Of a DNA stretch of 64,000 nt, positions 54,680 through 62,913 are shown in pieces. The DNA comes from Halorarius litoreus. GTDB taxonomy: Archaea > Halobacteriota > Halobacteria > Halobacteriales > Haloarculaceae. The notes under the pieces are model-generated. The model did no database searches, was not told the DNA's origin, and saw nothing but the letters and a program-made list of their open reading frames with translations. Where the stretch lies: assembly GCF_024362405.1 (NCBI RefSeq), contig NZ_CP101454.1, forward strand, positions 1,550,001-1,614,000. The letters run 5' to 3'. Numbering within the stretch: the stretch's first letter is position 1; each line of letters opens with the position of its first letter. Position numbers and translations under genes: made by a program.

Positions 54680-54805
54680 CTATGACTCTCGTTCCTCGAT
54701 AAGTTCGTCCAGTTTCTCTTGGACGAACGAGGAGAGATTCAGGTGGTTGTCCTGAATCCACTCCTCTTGGTCGTCGCGGATGGAGATGTTTTTGCGAGTT
54801 GTCAC
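54680..54805 (-). CDS. 41-aa ribbon-helix-helix protein upstream of tnpB
   Basis: From GTG 54805: MTTRKNISIRDDQEEWIQDN, HLNLSSFVQEKLDELIEERES. KNISIRDD is the ribbon, EEWIQDN and SSFVQEKLDELI the two helices of an RHH/CopG-like DNA-binding fold. Its stop TAG is immediately followed in frame by the tnpB ATG, so the two are cotranscribed. Comparable mini-RHH genes ahead of tnpB occur in other haloarchaea; a repressor of tnpB or of the element is a reasonable inference. Confidence 0.75.
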   Translation of the reverse strand: MTTRKNISIRDDQEEWIQDNHLNLSSFVQEKLDELIEERES

Positions 54806-54900
54806 AACACACGATACACAAACTACACAAATAACTGTTGCGATTGCGTTGGCCTGTGGGCCGGGCGTTGAAGGTGTTTGAGAATCGTGCGGCGCTGTAT

Positions 54901-54961
54901 CTCCTCCCTACTGCGCTACTCGGTCGCTTCGCTCCCTCCGTTGCTCCTTGAGGAAGGGGAC
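54901..54961 (-). repeat. Orphan tnpB-type right-end sequence, no tnpB attached
   Basis: On the minus strand this reads TCCCCTTCCTCAAGGAGCAA followed, after 16 more bases, by ACCGAGTAGCGCAGTAGGGAGGA. It parallels the authentic end at 53443-53492 (TCAAGGAGCGAACGG...GAGCGAGTAGGG), with a stem of nine positions, one mismatch and one G-U. A second scaffold-like hairpin in the same orientation, separated from any tnpB. Confidence 0.5.
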
Positions 54962-55036
54962 TTAGCGCCTCATTCTACTTAAAACACCGTCCGGCGCGGG
55001 CCGAACCTATTTGCCGGCGCGCCTCCCCCCGCCTCC

Positions 55037-56149
55037 ATGCAGATAACCGGTGTCAACCAGTACCACCTCGACTCGCCGGTCGACGGTGACGCGTTCTATC
55101 CGACGTGGATTCCCGGCTACCCGCAGACGACCCACGAACTCGAGCTGTTCGAGATCGAGACCGACGAGGGCATCACGGGCTACGGCGCCTCGCCCTCATT
55201 CGCGGGCGGACTCGACTACGAGACGCCGCTCCAGCTGTTCCTCATGGGCGAGGACCCGCACGACGTGGAGGGGATCCTCCGGAAGCTCGACACGGTCAAC
55301 CTCGTAGGGCCGCGCCCGTGGCACATCGAACTCGCGCTGTGGGACATCATCGGCAAGGACGCCGGCAAGCCCGTCTACGAGCTGTTCGGCGCCGAACGGC
55401 AGGCGATTCCCTGCTACGCCTCGACGGGCGAGCGGCAGTCCGCAGACGAGCGCATCCCCTACGTCGAGGAGCGCGTCGAGGAGGGGTTCGACGCGGTCAA
55501 ACTCCGTGTCACGGAGGTCGACGACATCGAGGTCGTCCGCGAGATCCGAGAGGCGTTCCCCGACCTCACGCTCATGGTCGACGCGAACAAGGGCTGGGCC
55601 GTCCGCGTGATGGAAGAGGAGGTCGAGTGGTCGTTCTCGGACGCGCTGGCGTTCTGTCGTGGACTCGAAGACGTGGGCGGTATCGGTTGGCTCGAAGAGC
55701 CGCTGCCGCGGCACGACTACGAGAGCTACGCCCGCCTCCGCGACGCGACCGACATTCCCATCGCGGGCGGCGAGTTCAACAACGGCCCGCACCACTTCCG
55801 CGAGTTCATCAAGCAGGGGTCGCTCGACATCCTGCAACCGGATGCGGCGCTCGCCACCGGCATCCGTCGTGCCGTGGACGTGGCGCGGATGGCCCAGAGC
55901 CACGGCCTTCGGTTCGTCCCGCACACGTGGACGAACGCCGTCGGTTTCGCCGCGAACCTCCACGTCACGACGGCCGTGGGCGGTGACTGGGTCGAGTACC
56001 CGATGGAGCCGCCGTGGACGCCCGACGTCTGGTCGTTCATGCTCGAAGACTCCTTCGAGCACGAGGACGGACGCATCAAGGCCCCCGACAAGCCGGGGCT
56101 GGGCATCGACATCAAGCAGGACGTCATCGACGAGGCCGCCGAGGACTAA
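55037..56149 (+). CDS. Enolase-superfamily (mandelate racemase/muconate lactonizing) enzyme
   Basis: 370 aa. N-terminal capping domain ~1-125, TIM barrel ~135-355. VKLRV carries the KxR-type Lys of the catalytic barrel, metal ligands are in MVDANKGW, WLEEPLP and IAGGEFNN, and PHTWTN is the His base of the mandelate racemase subgroup. These enzymes abstract the alpha-proton of a carboxylate, for example in sugar-acid dehydration. The exact substrate cannot be read. It converges on an MFS gene. Confidence 0.9.
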   Translation: MQITGVNQYHLDSPVDGDAFYPTWIPGYPQTTHELELFEIETDEGITGYGASPSFAGGLDYETPLQLFLMGEDPHDVEGILRKLDTVNLVGPRPWHIELALWDIIGKDAGKPVYELFGAERQAIPCYASTGERQSADERIPYVEERVEEGFDAVKLRVTEVDDIEVVREIREAFPDLTLMVDANKGWAVRVMEEEVEWSFSDALAFCRGLEDVGGIGWLEEPLPRHDYESYARLRDATDIPIAGGEFNNGPHHFREFIKQGSLDILQPDAALATGIRRAVDVARMAQSHGLRFVPHTWTNAVGFAANLHVTTAVGGDWVEYPMEPPWTPDVWSFMLEDSFEHEDGRIKAPDKPGLGIDIKQDVIDEAAED

Positions 56150-57510
56150 CCACGGACGGCGTCGAAGTCCTCTCCGACGACCAGAAACAGCAGCACCCCC
56201 ACGACGCCGACGACGGAGGCGGTCGTGAACGCCACGGCGGGCGAGATCGCATAGAGGACCCCGCCGACCGCGGCCGCCGGGACCGTCACGATGTTTCTGA
56301 CGAGGTAGTACGAGCCCGTGACTCTCCCGCCCGTATCGCGCGCGGCGGGGCCGACGATGAGCGCCTTGTGTGCCGGGAGCCCCGCAAAGCGCAGCCCCGA
56401 GAACGCAAACAGCACCAGGAGCACCGCGCTCGGGGGGACGGTGAGCCCAGCCACCTGTATCGCGTCCCCGGGTGCCGAAATCAGGAGCACCGGAAACACC
56501 GCGTAGACGGCGAACCCGAGCGCGACGACGGGTTTGAGTCCCACCCGAGCCGTGAGCCGCGACACCGGGACCATCGACAGCAGGGCGACGGCCATCTCCA
56601 CCGCCAGGAGAATCCCGAAGAACGCTTGCGGTGAGAGTTCGCCCACGAGGGGGAGGGTGACGCCCACGCCGAGATAGTCGGAGACGACGACGACGAAGAA
56701 CACGTACACCATCCCGTTGGCGAACCGGACGAGCGTGTCGCCCAGCAGGAGCGGCGGCAGTTGCGAGGGCATCGCTCGGAGGTTCCCCACGACGGTTCCG
56801 AGCCCCTCGCTCGACTTCCCGATGGTGTCCTCGCTCGCATCGTACAGCAGGTGTTGCGCGAGCGTGCCGAGTGCCGCGACCACCGCGGCGACGGCCAGCA
56901 CGACCCGGAACCCCACTTCGAAGGTGAACACGGTGAGCGCCGCCGTCACGAGGAGCGGCCCGAGGAGAAATGCCAGTCGGCGGACGGTCTCGGTGGCGGC
57001 GAACCCCGTCGCCAGCTGTCGGGGCTCGACCGACTGCTTCACGATGGCGAACGTCGCGCCCAGCCCGAACGACTTCCAGCACTGCACCAGGAACAGCCCG
57101 AGGAAGATGCCGACGGGGAAGGCGAGTTCCGGGACGGAGACGGGCCCCAGCGCGACGGCGGGTGTCACGACCAGCCCGAACACGCCCGCGAACGCCCACA
57201 TGGCGAACCCCAGCGCGGAGAGCAGGCCGAACAGCGTGAGCGCCCGGCGCGAGCCGATGCGGTCGGAGATGACGCCACCCGGATACGGGTACACCGCCGA
57301 AATCAGACTGCCGAGCGAGCCGAACAGCCCGACGACGACCGGGCCGGCGCCGAGGACGAACAGGTACTCGGCCATGTACTGGTTCGTCCCCTGGTAGCCG
57401 AGCGAGAAGGCGAACATCGCGACGCTCAACACGAGCACGTCGCGTTCGAGCGCGAGGTAGCCCCTGAGCGTCGCGAACGGGCTCTCCTCGGTGTCGACGG
57501 CGTCGGTCAC
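56146..57510 (-). CDS. MFS transporter
   Basis: 454 aa, 12 hydrophobic helices with a central charged loop (~210-220). The first half has LVLSVAMFAFSLGYQGTNQYMAEYLF and GGVISDRIGSRRALTLFG, the MFS motif A (GxxxDRxGxRR). The second half has SRLTARVGLKPVVALGF. Its 3' end overlaps the enolase-superfamily gene by 4 bases (convergent), hinting that it imports that enzyme's substrate, but this is weak. Confidence 0.88.
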   Translation of the reverse strand: MTDAVDTEESPFATLRGYLALERDVLVLSVAMFAFSLGYQGTNQYMAEYLFVLGAGPVVVGLFGSLGSLISAVYPYPGGVISDRIGSRRALTLFGLLSALGFAMWAFAGVFGLVVTPAVALGPVSVPELAFPVGIFLGLFLVQCWKSFGLGATFAIVKQSVEPRQLATGFAATETVRRLAFLLGPLLVTAALTVFTFEVGFRVVLAVAAVVAALGTLAQHLLYDASEDTIGKSSEGLGTVVGNLRAMPSQLPPLLLGDTLVRFANGMVYVFFVVVVSDYLGVGVTLPLVGELSPQAFFGILLAVEMAVALLSMVPVSRLTARVGLKPVVALGFAVYAVFPVLLISAPGDAIQVAGLTVPPSAVLLVLFAFSGLRFAGLPAHKALIVGPAARDTGGRVTGSYYLVRNIVTVPAAAVGGVLYAISPAVAFTTASVVGVVGVLLFLVVGEDFDAVRG

Positions 57511-57553
57511 GGTTGGGTTCGGGGGCGAGAGGGCTCCTCGGTTGCTATGTGGG

Positions 57554-57715
57554 CTATATATCCTCCTCGTCGGGGTCCTCCGTCTGCTGTTCGAGCAGGA
57601 CGCGGTCGAGCCACGCGCCCTTCGACCGCCAGCGCAGCCAGTTGAACACGGAGAACAGCAGAACGAACAGCAGGACGGCGAGCGTCACCGGGTCGGTCGG
57701 GAGCGCCCACGCCAT
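57554..57715 (-). CDS. 53-aa single-pass membrane protein
   Basis: MAWALPTDPVTLAVLLFVLL then WLRWRSKGAWLDRVLLEQQTEDPDEED. One helix, then a basic stretch WLRWRSK and an acidic tail. Reading frame and codon bias are native. Unassigned. Confidence 0.65.
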   Translation of the reverse strand: MAWALPTDPVTLAVLLFVLLFSVFNWLRWRSKGAWLDRVLLEQQTEDPDEEDI

Positions 57716-57754
57716 ACGCGAGGTGGGCGACGCGAGGAGATAAACGCTGGGTGC

Positions 57755-58969
57755 TCAGCGGAACCGGCGACCGAGCAGCGCGACGAACGCGAGTGCCAGC
57801 AGCGCCAGCACGACGGTCACGGGCGTGAAGCCCGGCAGCGGGACCTGCGGACCGGGCTCGGGCGTGCCGGTCGTGGTCGCGGTGGCGGTCGCCGTGGCCG
57901 TCGGCGTCGAGTCGTCGACCGCGATGCCCTCGACCACGATGGCCGCGCTGGTCACGCCGTCGAGCTGTGCGGTGACCTCGTGTTCACCTTCGGTCTCGAT
58001 GACGGCGCGGGCGACCCCCTCGTCGTCGGTCATGGCCACCTGCTCGCCGTCGACGAGCACGCTCGCGTTGCTCACGGGCTCGCTGTAGGCGTTCGTCACC
58101 TCGACGGTGAGCCGCTCGCCGACGACGACCCGCTCGTTCGAAGGGACGACGGTGAGGTTCGGCTCACGCTGGATGGTGAGCGTCTGGGTGCCCGGGTTCG
58201 TGCCGATGAAGAACGCCGTCTGGTTCGTCACGTACCCGTCTTTCGTCGCGCTCACCTGGTAGCGGGTGTTCACCGGGAGGGTGAACGTGACGGCCCCGCC
58301 GGTCGTACGCTGGGTGCCGACACCGTCGACGTTGACCTGTGCGCCGGTCAGCGTCTGTGGCGGCTCGAAGTGGTCGTCACGGACGCGGAACTGTACGTCG
58401 ACGGTGCCGCGGCGCATCGACAGCTTCTCCGAGGTGTTCTCCTGGACTTCGACACGGGTGACGTTCCGGAAGTAGCCGCTCTTGAACGCCGCGAGCACGT
58501 ACTCGCCCTGCTCGACGATCGGCGAGGTGAACTCGCCGTTGTCGTTCGTCCGCCCCTCGACGATGGTGGTGCCGCCGCGGCTCAGACTCACCTGCACGTT
58601 CGACACCGGGCCGTCGGTGTCGGTGATGCGCACCGCGTACTGGCCCTTCCTGACGACTTCGAGCGTCACCTCCCCGCTCTCGGCGTTCTCGACGACGAGC
58701 GGGCGGTTCCGGATGAAGTCGTCGCTCTCGGCGGACAGTTCGACGTCGGCGCCGCGAGGTACGTCGATGAACGCCTTCCCGTTGCCCGCGGTCGTCGCGG
58801 TCGCCGAGCCGTCGTCCCACGTCGCATCGATGGTCGCCCCGCCGATGGGCGTCCCGCTGTCGGACACGACCGAGACGGTGAGTGTCACGGTCTCCTGCCC
58901 GGCGGCTGGGGCGGCACCAGCGACCACCGATACGAGCATCACTGTTACGAGGAGGAGTTGCCGTCGCAT
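57755..58969 (-). CDS. Surface protein with repeated carboxypeptidase-regulatory-like domains and PGF-type tail
   Basis: 404 aa. The signal peptide (1-25) is followed by several Ig-like/CarboxypepD_reg repeats (DSGTPIGGATIDATWDDGSA, ISDTDGPVSNVQVSLSRGG-like, TGAQVNVDG, EPVSNASVLVDGEQVAMTDDEG). A TAT-repeat linker precedes the C-terminal PGF-like motif PLPGFTPVTVVLALLALA and the basic end LLGRRFR. The tail is that of archaeosortase A substrates, lipid-anchored at the surface. It is probably an S-layer-associated or adhesion protein. Confidence 0.8.
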   Translation of the reverse strand: MRRQLLLVTVMLVSVVAGAAPAAGQETVTLTVSVVSDSGTPIGGATIDATWDDGSATATTAGNGKAFIDVPRGADVELSAESDDFIRNRPLVVENAESGEVTLEVVRKGQYAVRITDTDGPVSNVQVSLSRGGTTIVEGRTNDNGEFTSPIVEQGEYVLAAFKSGYFRNVTRVEVQENTSEKLSMRRGTVDVQFRVRDDHFEPPQTLTGAQVNVDGVGTQRTTGGAVTFTLPVNTRYQVSATKDGYVTNQTAFFIGTNPGTQTLTIQREPNLTVVPSNERVVVGERLTVEVTNAYSEPVSNASVLVDGEQVAMTDDEGVARAVIETEGEHEVTAQLDGVTSAAIVVEGIAVDDSTPTATATATATTTGTPEPGPQVPLPGFTPVTVVLALLALAFVALLGRRFR

Positions 58970-59185
58970 ACCCGTACAGTTGCCGGCCCTGTATTTAGTT
59001 TGTTGGCCCTTTTCGATGCAAGTTTGATGACCGCATCCCGGTGCTGGGCGTCGATAATTCCGGGTTCGTTGGGGTGTTGATTGGTCCGCTATCGACCTCT
59101 GGCTCGACGGCGTAGGTGAATGCCACGGCTGGTCGATACGTCGAGCCGCGAAGAAACTCGCCGACGAAATCGGTAGTGTCGCGCG

Positions 59186-60382
59186 TTACAGCCGGGTGCG
59201 GGCGAACAGCGCCGCGCCGAAGGCCGCGATGGCCGCGATGGCACCGAAGCCGGGGCCGGTGCCCTCGGTGGCGGTGTCGTCACTGCTGCCATCGCCACCG
59301 TCGCCGCCGTCGCTGCCGCTCGACCCGTCACCGTCGCCGGACTGGACCGACATCTGCCGCTCGGAGAAGTGGTTGATGCCGACCACGACGTCCGAGGAGG
59401 CCTCCGCGCTCGACGACGACTGGACGAGGAACTTCGAGGTCTCGCCGCCGTTCGCCGCCGACTGCACCTCGGAGTACGAGGAGGCCTGCACTGCGGCCTT
59501 GCCGTCGACGTACACCTGGGCGTTCTCGGCGTTCTCCATCGCCGCGTCGGAGACGCTCACGATGACGACCTTCCCCTGGCTCTCGGCGCGCTCGACGGTC
59601 ATGTTGACCTGGTTCTTCGACTGCTCGGTCACCTCGACCGTCGTGTCCTCGCCGTACTGGACGACGTTCGCGGTCCGCTGCGTGCCGTCCTCGCTCGACG
59701 AGTCTGCCTGCTGGTAGTACACCTCGGCGGTCGCCGTCCCCTCGGCGATGAGCTCCTCCTGCTTCTTCTCGCTGTCGGAGCGCTCGTCGCCGTACTGCCG
59801 GTAGACGAGCTTCGAGCCCTGCTGCAGCTCCGCGGAGACGTTGCCCTGCTCGTTGACGGTCACGTCACCGTCACCGACGACGATGAAGGTCCCCGTCTCG
59901 CCGTCGGCCTTCTGGACGACGACGCGGCTCTCGCCCGACTGCTGGGCCTCGGCGTCGGACGTGAGGTTCGCGCTCACGTACTGGCTGCTCTCGCCGGCCG
60001 AGACGACCATGATACCGCGGTCGTTGTCGTTCGCCTCGATGGTGGCGCCGCTCTCGGCGGTCACCGTCGCGTGCGTCGAGGTCGTCGCGCTCGATTCGAG
60101 GCTCAGGCCCGCGGCGTCGAAGTTCGTCACCGCCGTCAGGTCAGCGCCGGCGGCGAGCCCACCGCTCGATTCCGCCTCGCTGGTCGACTGCACCGCGACG
60201 GAATCGACGACCGTCTCCCCGTTGACGCTGTAGTCTGCGATCGCGTCACCCTTCGTCTCGAACGCTACGTACGTCTCGCTGTACGCCTTCGCGTTCTGTG
60301 TGGCGCCGGTCGCCGCCGCTGTCGCCGGCCCGACGGCCGACACGACGAGCAGCAGCGCCGCCGCGAGTGCTTTGATGTTCAT
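59186..60382 (-). CDS. PGF-CTERM surface protein
   Basis: 398 aa. Signal peptide MNIKALAAALLLVVSAVG, a long acidic Ala/Ser/Gln/Glu-rich body without recognised domains, then an SGDGDGSSGSDGGDGGDG linker and GTGPGFGAIAAIAAFGAALFARTRL. That tail is the canonical PGF-CTERM signal (PGF, hydrophobic helix, Arg tail) processed by archaeosortase A. The mature protein is expected at the cell surface. A TATA box (TTATAC, 60410-60415) about 30 bases before the ATG implies a leaderless message. Encoded next to another PGF-type protein. Confidence 0.85.
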   Translation of the reverse strand: MNIKALAAALLLVVSAVGPATAAATGATQNAKAYSETYVAFETKGDAIADYSVNGETVVDSVAVQSTSEAESSGGLAAGADLTAVTNFDAAGLSLESSATTSTHATVTAESGATIEANDNDRGIMVVSAGESSQYVSANLTSDAEAQQSGESRVVVQKADGETGTFIVVGDGDVTVNEQGNVSAELQQGSKLVYRQYGDERSDSEKKQEELIAEGTATAEVYYQQADSSSEDGTQRTANVVQYGEDTTVEVTEQSKNQVNMTVERAESQGKVVIVSVSDAAMENAENAQVYVDGKAAVQASSYSEVQSAANGGETSKFLVQSSSSAEASSDVVVGINHFSERQMSVQSGDGDGSSGSDGGDGGDGSSDDTATEGTGPGFGAIAAIAAFGAALFARTRL

Positions 60383-60409
60383 CGCAGTCGGGCCACAAAC
60401 GAGCGTCTC

Positions 60410-60415
60410 GTATAA
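60410..60415 (-). promoter_or_regulatory. TATA box of the PGF-CTERM protein gene
   Basis: TTATAC on the minus strand, within the longer GACTTATACGAG, centred about 30 bases before the ATG at 60382. It fits a short-leader or leaderless haloarchaeal promoter. Confidence 0.55.
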
Positions 60416-60585
60416 GTCTCGTGGCCATCGTGCCTGTGCGTCTCACACTCTTGAACGGGCGGTATCGGCCATTTCAGCGATTCTCGACTCGCGAATCTGG
60501 CACCCGGGGTCGTTCGAGGGGCTGGACCCGTGTGTTCCCGGTCTTTTTTTTTTGTCTGGTTTCCGTACAGCCGTGATTCGACGGC

Positions 60586-61518
60586 TCAGCGCCCCTCGAT
60601 AGCCTCGGCCGCGCGGTCCAGTTCGCTCCGCGAGAAGGTGGCGAGGGGACCGTCGACGGTGCGAGCCAGCGCGTGGGCTGCGGTGCCGTATCTGAGCGCA
60701 GTCTCGGTATCCGCGCCGTCGAGGAGGCGGGCGAGGAACGCGCCGGTACAGGCGGCGACCGCGCCCGTGGGGTCGACGGCGTCGCTGTCGACGACGGAAA
60801 ACTCGTACAGCGTCGAGTCGTGCCACGCCACAGTCGTCCGGTCGCGGACGAGTACGACCGTCTCGAAGCCGTGCTCGTGGGCGAGCGCGTGAGCGACCTG
60901 ACTCGGCTGGCCGTCGCGCCCGAGTACCGTCTCCACGTCGCGCTCGCGGGCGACGAACACGTCGACCGCCGGAAAGTAGCCGCTCAGGGTCTCTTTCGCG
61001 TCCTCGGGGCTCCACTGTTCGGCCCGGTACTCCAGCCCGAAGGCGGTGAGTCCGTCCCCCTCGCGGGCGGCGCGGACGAACCGGGCGGCGGCCTCCGCAG
61101 CTGGGGTCGAGTAGCCCGGCGTCGCGCCTGTGAAGTAGACGCAGTCGGCCTCGCGAACGGCATCCAGCGGGAGCGCGCCCATCTCGATGTCGTCGAACGC
61201 GGCGGACGTCCGGTCGTCGAGCCAGACGGGTTCCCGGACGCCCGCGCCGTGTTCGTAGAACGCGAGCCCCTGTCGTCCCTCGGTCCACGTCACGCGGACG
61301 TCGAGATCGTGGGCCCGGAGTTCGTTGGCGACTCGTCGCCCCAGTGGGCTGTCCGGGAGGACCGTCGCGTGCGCCGTCTCGATGCCCGTGCGCCGGGCGG
61401 CGACCGCGGCGTCGCTCTCGGGGCCGGTGGCGTGGGCGTCGAACTGCCCTGCGGTCTCCAGCCGGTCACCGGCGGGGGGCGACAGCCGGAGCGCCGTCGC
61501 GCCGAACGTGATGAGCAT
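60586..61518 (-). CDS. PfkB-like sugar kinase lacking the catalytic Asp
   Basis: 310 aa with the ribokinase/PfkB fold. MLITFGATALRLSPPAGDRL opens like PfkB sugar kinases, GPESDAAVAARRTG resembles the GGNxAxxA element, and ETVVLVRDRTTVAW continues the fold. The signature-2 segment reads DPTGAVAACTGAFLARLL, where active enzymes have DTTGAGDxF. The Gly-Asp is Val-Ala, so the catalytic base is missing. It is probably not a kinase and may instead bind a sugar or nucleotide. Gene start at 61518; the head-to-head partner is an MFS transporter. Confidence 0.78.
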   Translation of the reverse strand: MLITFGATALRLSPPAGDRLETAGQFDAHATGPESDAAVAARRTGIETAHATVLPDSPLGRRVANELRAHDLDVRVTWTEGRQGLAFYEHGAGVREPVWLDDRTSAAFDDIEMGALPLDAVREADCVYFTGATPGYSTPAAEAAARFVRAAREGDGLTAFGLEYRAEQWSPEDAKETLSGYFPAVDVFVARERDVETVLGRDGQPSQVAHALAHEHGFETVVLVRDRTTVAWHDSTLYEFSVVDSDAVDPTGAVAACTGAFLARLLDGADTETALRYGTAAHALARTVDGPLATFSRSELDRAAEAIEGR

Positions 61519-61656
61519 GTCCGTGGGTGGGGGCTGGGGGGGTTTAGTCCTAGGTGGCGGTCGCCTGTCGGGAACGCCACGCCGCAGATGTATCGGCTCG
61601 ATTACCAAATCTCCATTCAGAAAACCGACATTACCCGTGAGGACTCGAGTAGCAGT

Positions 61657-62886
61657 ATGTCGGTGCCGAGCGTCGTCGTTCGCCGGTACTACGCGTACTA
61701 CGCCACGACGTCGATCGGGTTCTACCTCCCGGTCAGCACCCTGGTTCTCGTCGAGGTCAGAGGCTTCGGGCTCGACGCCGTCGGCGCCGTCATGGCGGCG
61801 TACCTCGTCGCGATGCTGGTCGCCGAGATCCCGACCGGCTACCTGGGCGACCGCGTCGGTCGACGGACGAGTCTGGCCGTCGGAAACGCCCTGATGGCGG
61901 CGTCGCTGGTGGGGTGGACGCTCCTCCACACCCCCGCCGAGTACGCCCTCGTGAACGCCCTCTGGGCCACGGGAACCACGTTCCGTTCGGGCACCGCATC
62001 GGCGTGGCTGTATCAGCTGCTCGACTCGCACGAGGCGGGCGACCAGTTCGCCCACATCAGCGGCCGTGCGACCACGGTTCGGTTGCTGGTCTCCGCCGGG
62101 GCCGCGGTCAGCGGCGGCGTCCTGTTCACCGTCAACTGGGCGCTGCCGTTCCTCGTCAACGCTGCGCTGGCCGCGCTCGGCGTGCCGCTGCTAGCGACGC
62201 TGCCAGCCGCCGGGGATATGGACGTCGAGGCCGACGACGACGCGGACCGCTTCACCGTCCGTGATGCGTTCCGGCTGCTCCGGCTACAGGTCGACCGACC
62301 GGCCCTCCGGTGGTTCGTCGCCTACGTCGCACTCTTCTACGGGCTGTTCCAGCTCGGGCTCGCGTTCGAGCAGCCCGCGGTCCGGGCCGTCGGCGTCCCC
62401 GTCGCGAGCCTGGGGCTGCTGTACGCCGGCTTCAAGCTCGTCTCGGCGGGCGCGGCCTCGGCTGCCGGCTGGCTTCAGGACCGGCTCGGTGCACGAGGGG
62501 TGTTCGGACTCGCCGCACCGTTCGTTGGCCTAGTGTTCGCCGCCGTCATCGTCTGGCCCCCTGCCCTGCTCCCGGCGCTGTTCTTCAACCGGGCGCTGTC
62601 CGCGTCGACGCGTCCGCTACGCAACCAGTATCTCAACGACCGGCTGGGCGACGTGGGACGGGCGACGGTGTTGTCGGGTGTCTCGATGGCGCTCTCGCTG
62701 TTCGCCGCGGGCCTCGACGTCATCGGGGGAATCGTCGCCGAGGCTACGGGACCCGTCGCGTTTCTCGCAGGTGCGGGGGTCACCACGGCCGCCGTGGCAG
62801 CGCTCCTCTGGCTCGCTGTCACACCGGTTCGGCAGGCGGGGGACGCGACGACCGGCGGTGCCGCACCGACCACGCCGTCGGACTGA
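61657..62886 (+). CDS. MFS transporter
   Basis: 409 aa, 12 helices. YLVAMLVAEIPTGYLGDRVGRRTSLAVGN is the MFS motif A region (key residues E44, G48, Y49, G51, D52, R53, G55, R56); FNRALSASTRPLRNQYLNDRLGDVGRATVLS lies in the C-terminal half. It belongs to the drug/sugar transporter-like MFS branch. Divergent from the PfkB-like gene (138 bases between starts), so the two may share control. Substrate unknown. Confidence 0.88.
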   Translation: MSVPSVVVRRYYAYYATTSIGFYLPVSTLVLVEVRGFGLDAVGAVMAAYLVAMLVAEIPTGYLGDRVGRRTSLAVGNALMAASLVGWTLLHTPAEYALVNALWATGTTFRSGTASAWLYQLLDSHEAGDQFAHISGRATTVRLLVSAGAAVSGGVLFTVNWALPFLVNAALAALGVPLLATLPAAGDMDVEADDDADRFTVRDAFRLLRLQVDRPALRWFVAYVALFYGLFQLGLAFEQPAVRAVGVPVASLGLLYAGFKLVSAGAASAAGWLQDRLGARGVFGLAAPFVGLVFAAVIVWPPALLPALFFNRALSASTRPLRNQYLNDRLGDVGRATVLSGVSMALSLFAAGLDVIGGIVAEATGPVAFLAGAGVTTAAVAALLWLAVTPVRQAGDATTGGAAPTTPSD

Positions 62887-62913
62887 GCGTCCGATTTGCG
62901 GGCTTGTCGGGAC

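Larger units (their letters stand above)
53441..54862 (-). mobile_element. IS200/IS605-type element carrying RHH protein and tnpB
   Basis: Contains the tnpB gene, an overlapping RHH mini-gene and an end hairpin, but no Y1 transposase tnpA, so it is of the IS1341-like, non-autonomous form. The 3' side ends near a TTCAC/TAGTTCAC sequence around 53436-53441. The 5' side is unsure; a GGCC-TGTG-GGCC hairpin at 54851-54862 may mark it. The base composition (lower GC than the surroundings) fits horizontal acquisition. Confidence 0.7.

Noticed and set aside
60673..61656. Long N-terminal extension of the MFS transporter at 61657
   Set aside because: Antisense to the PfkB-like gene, with Arg/Gly-rich residues; the first membrane helix follows ATG 61657 directly.
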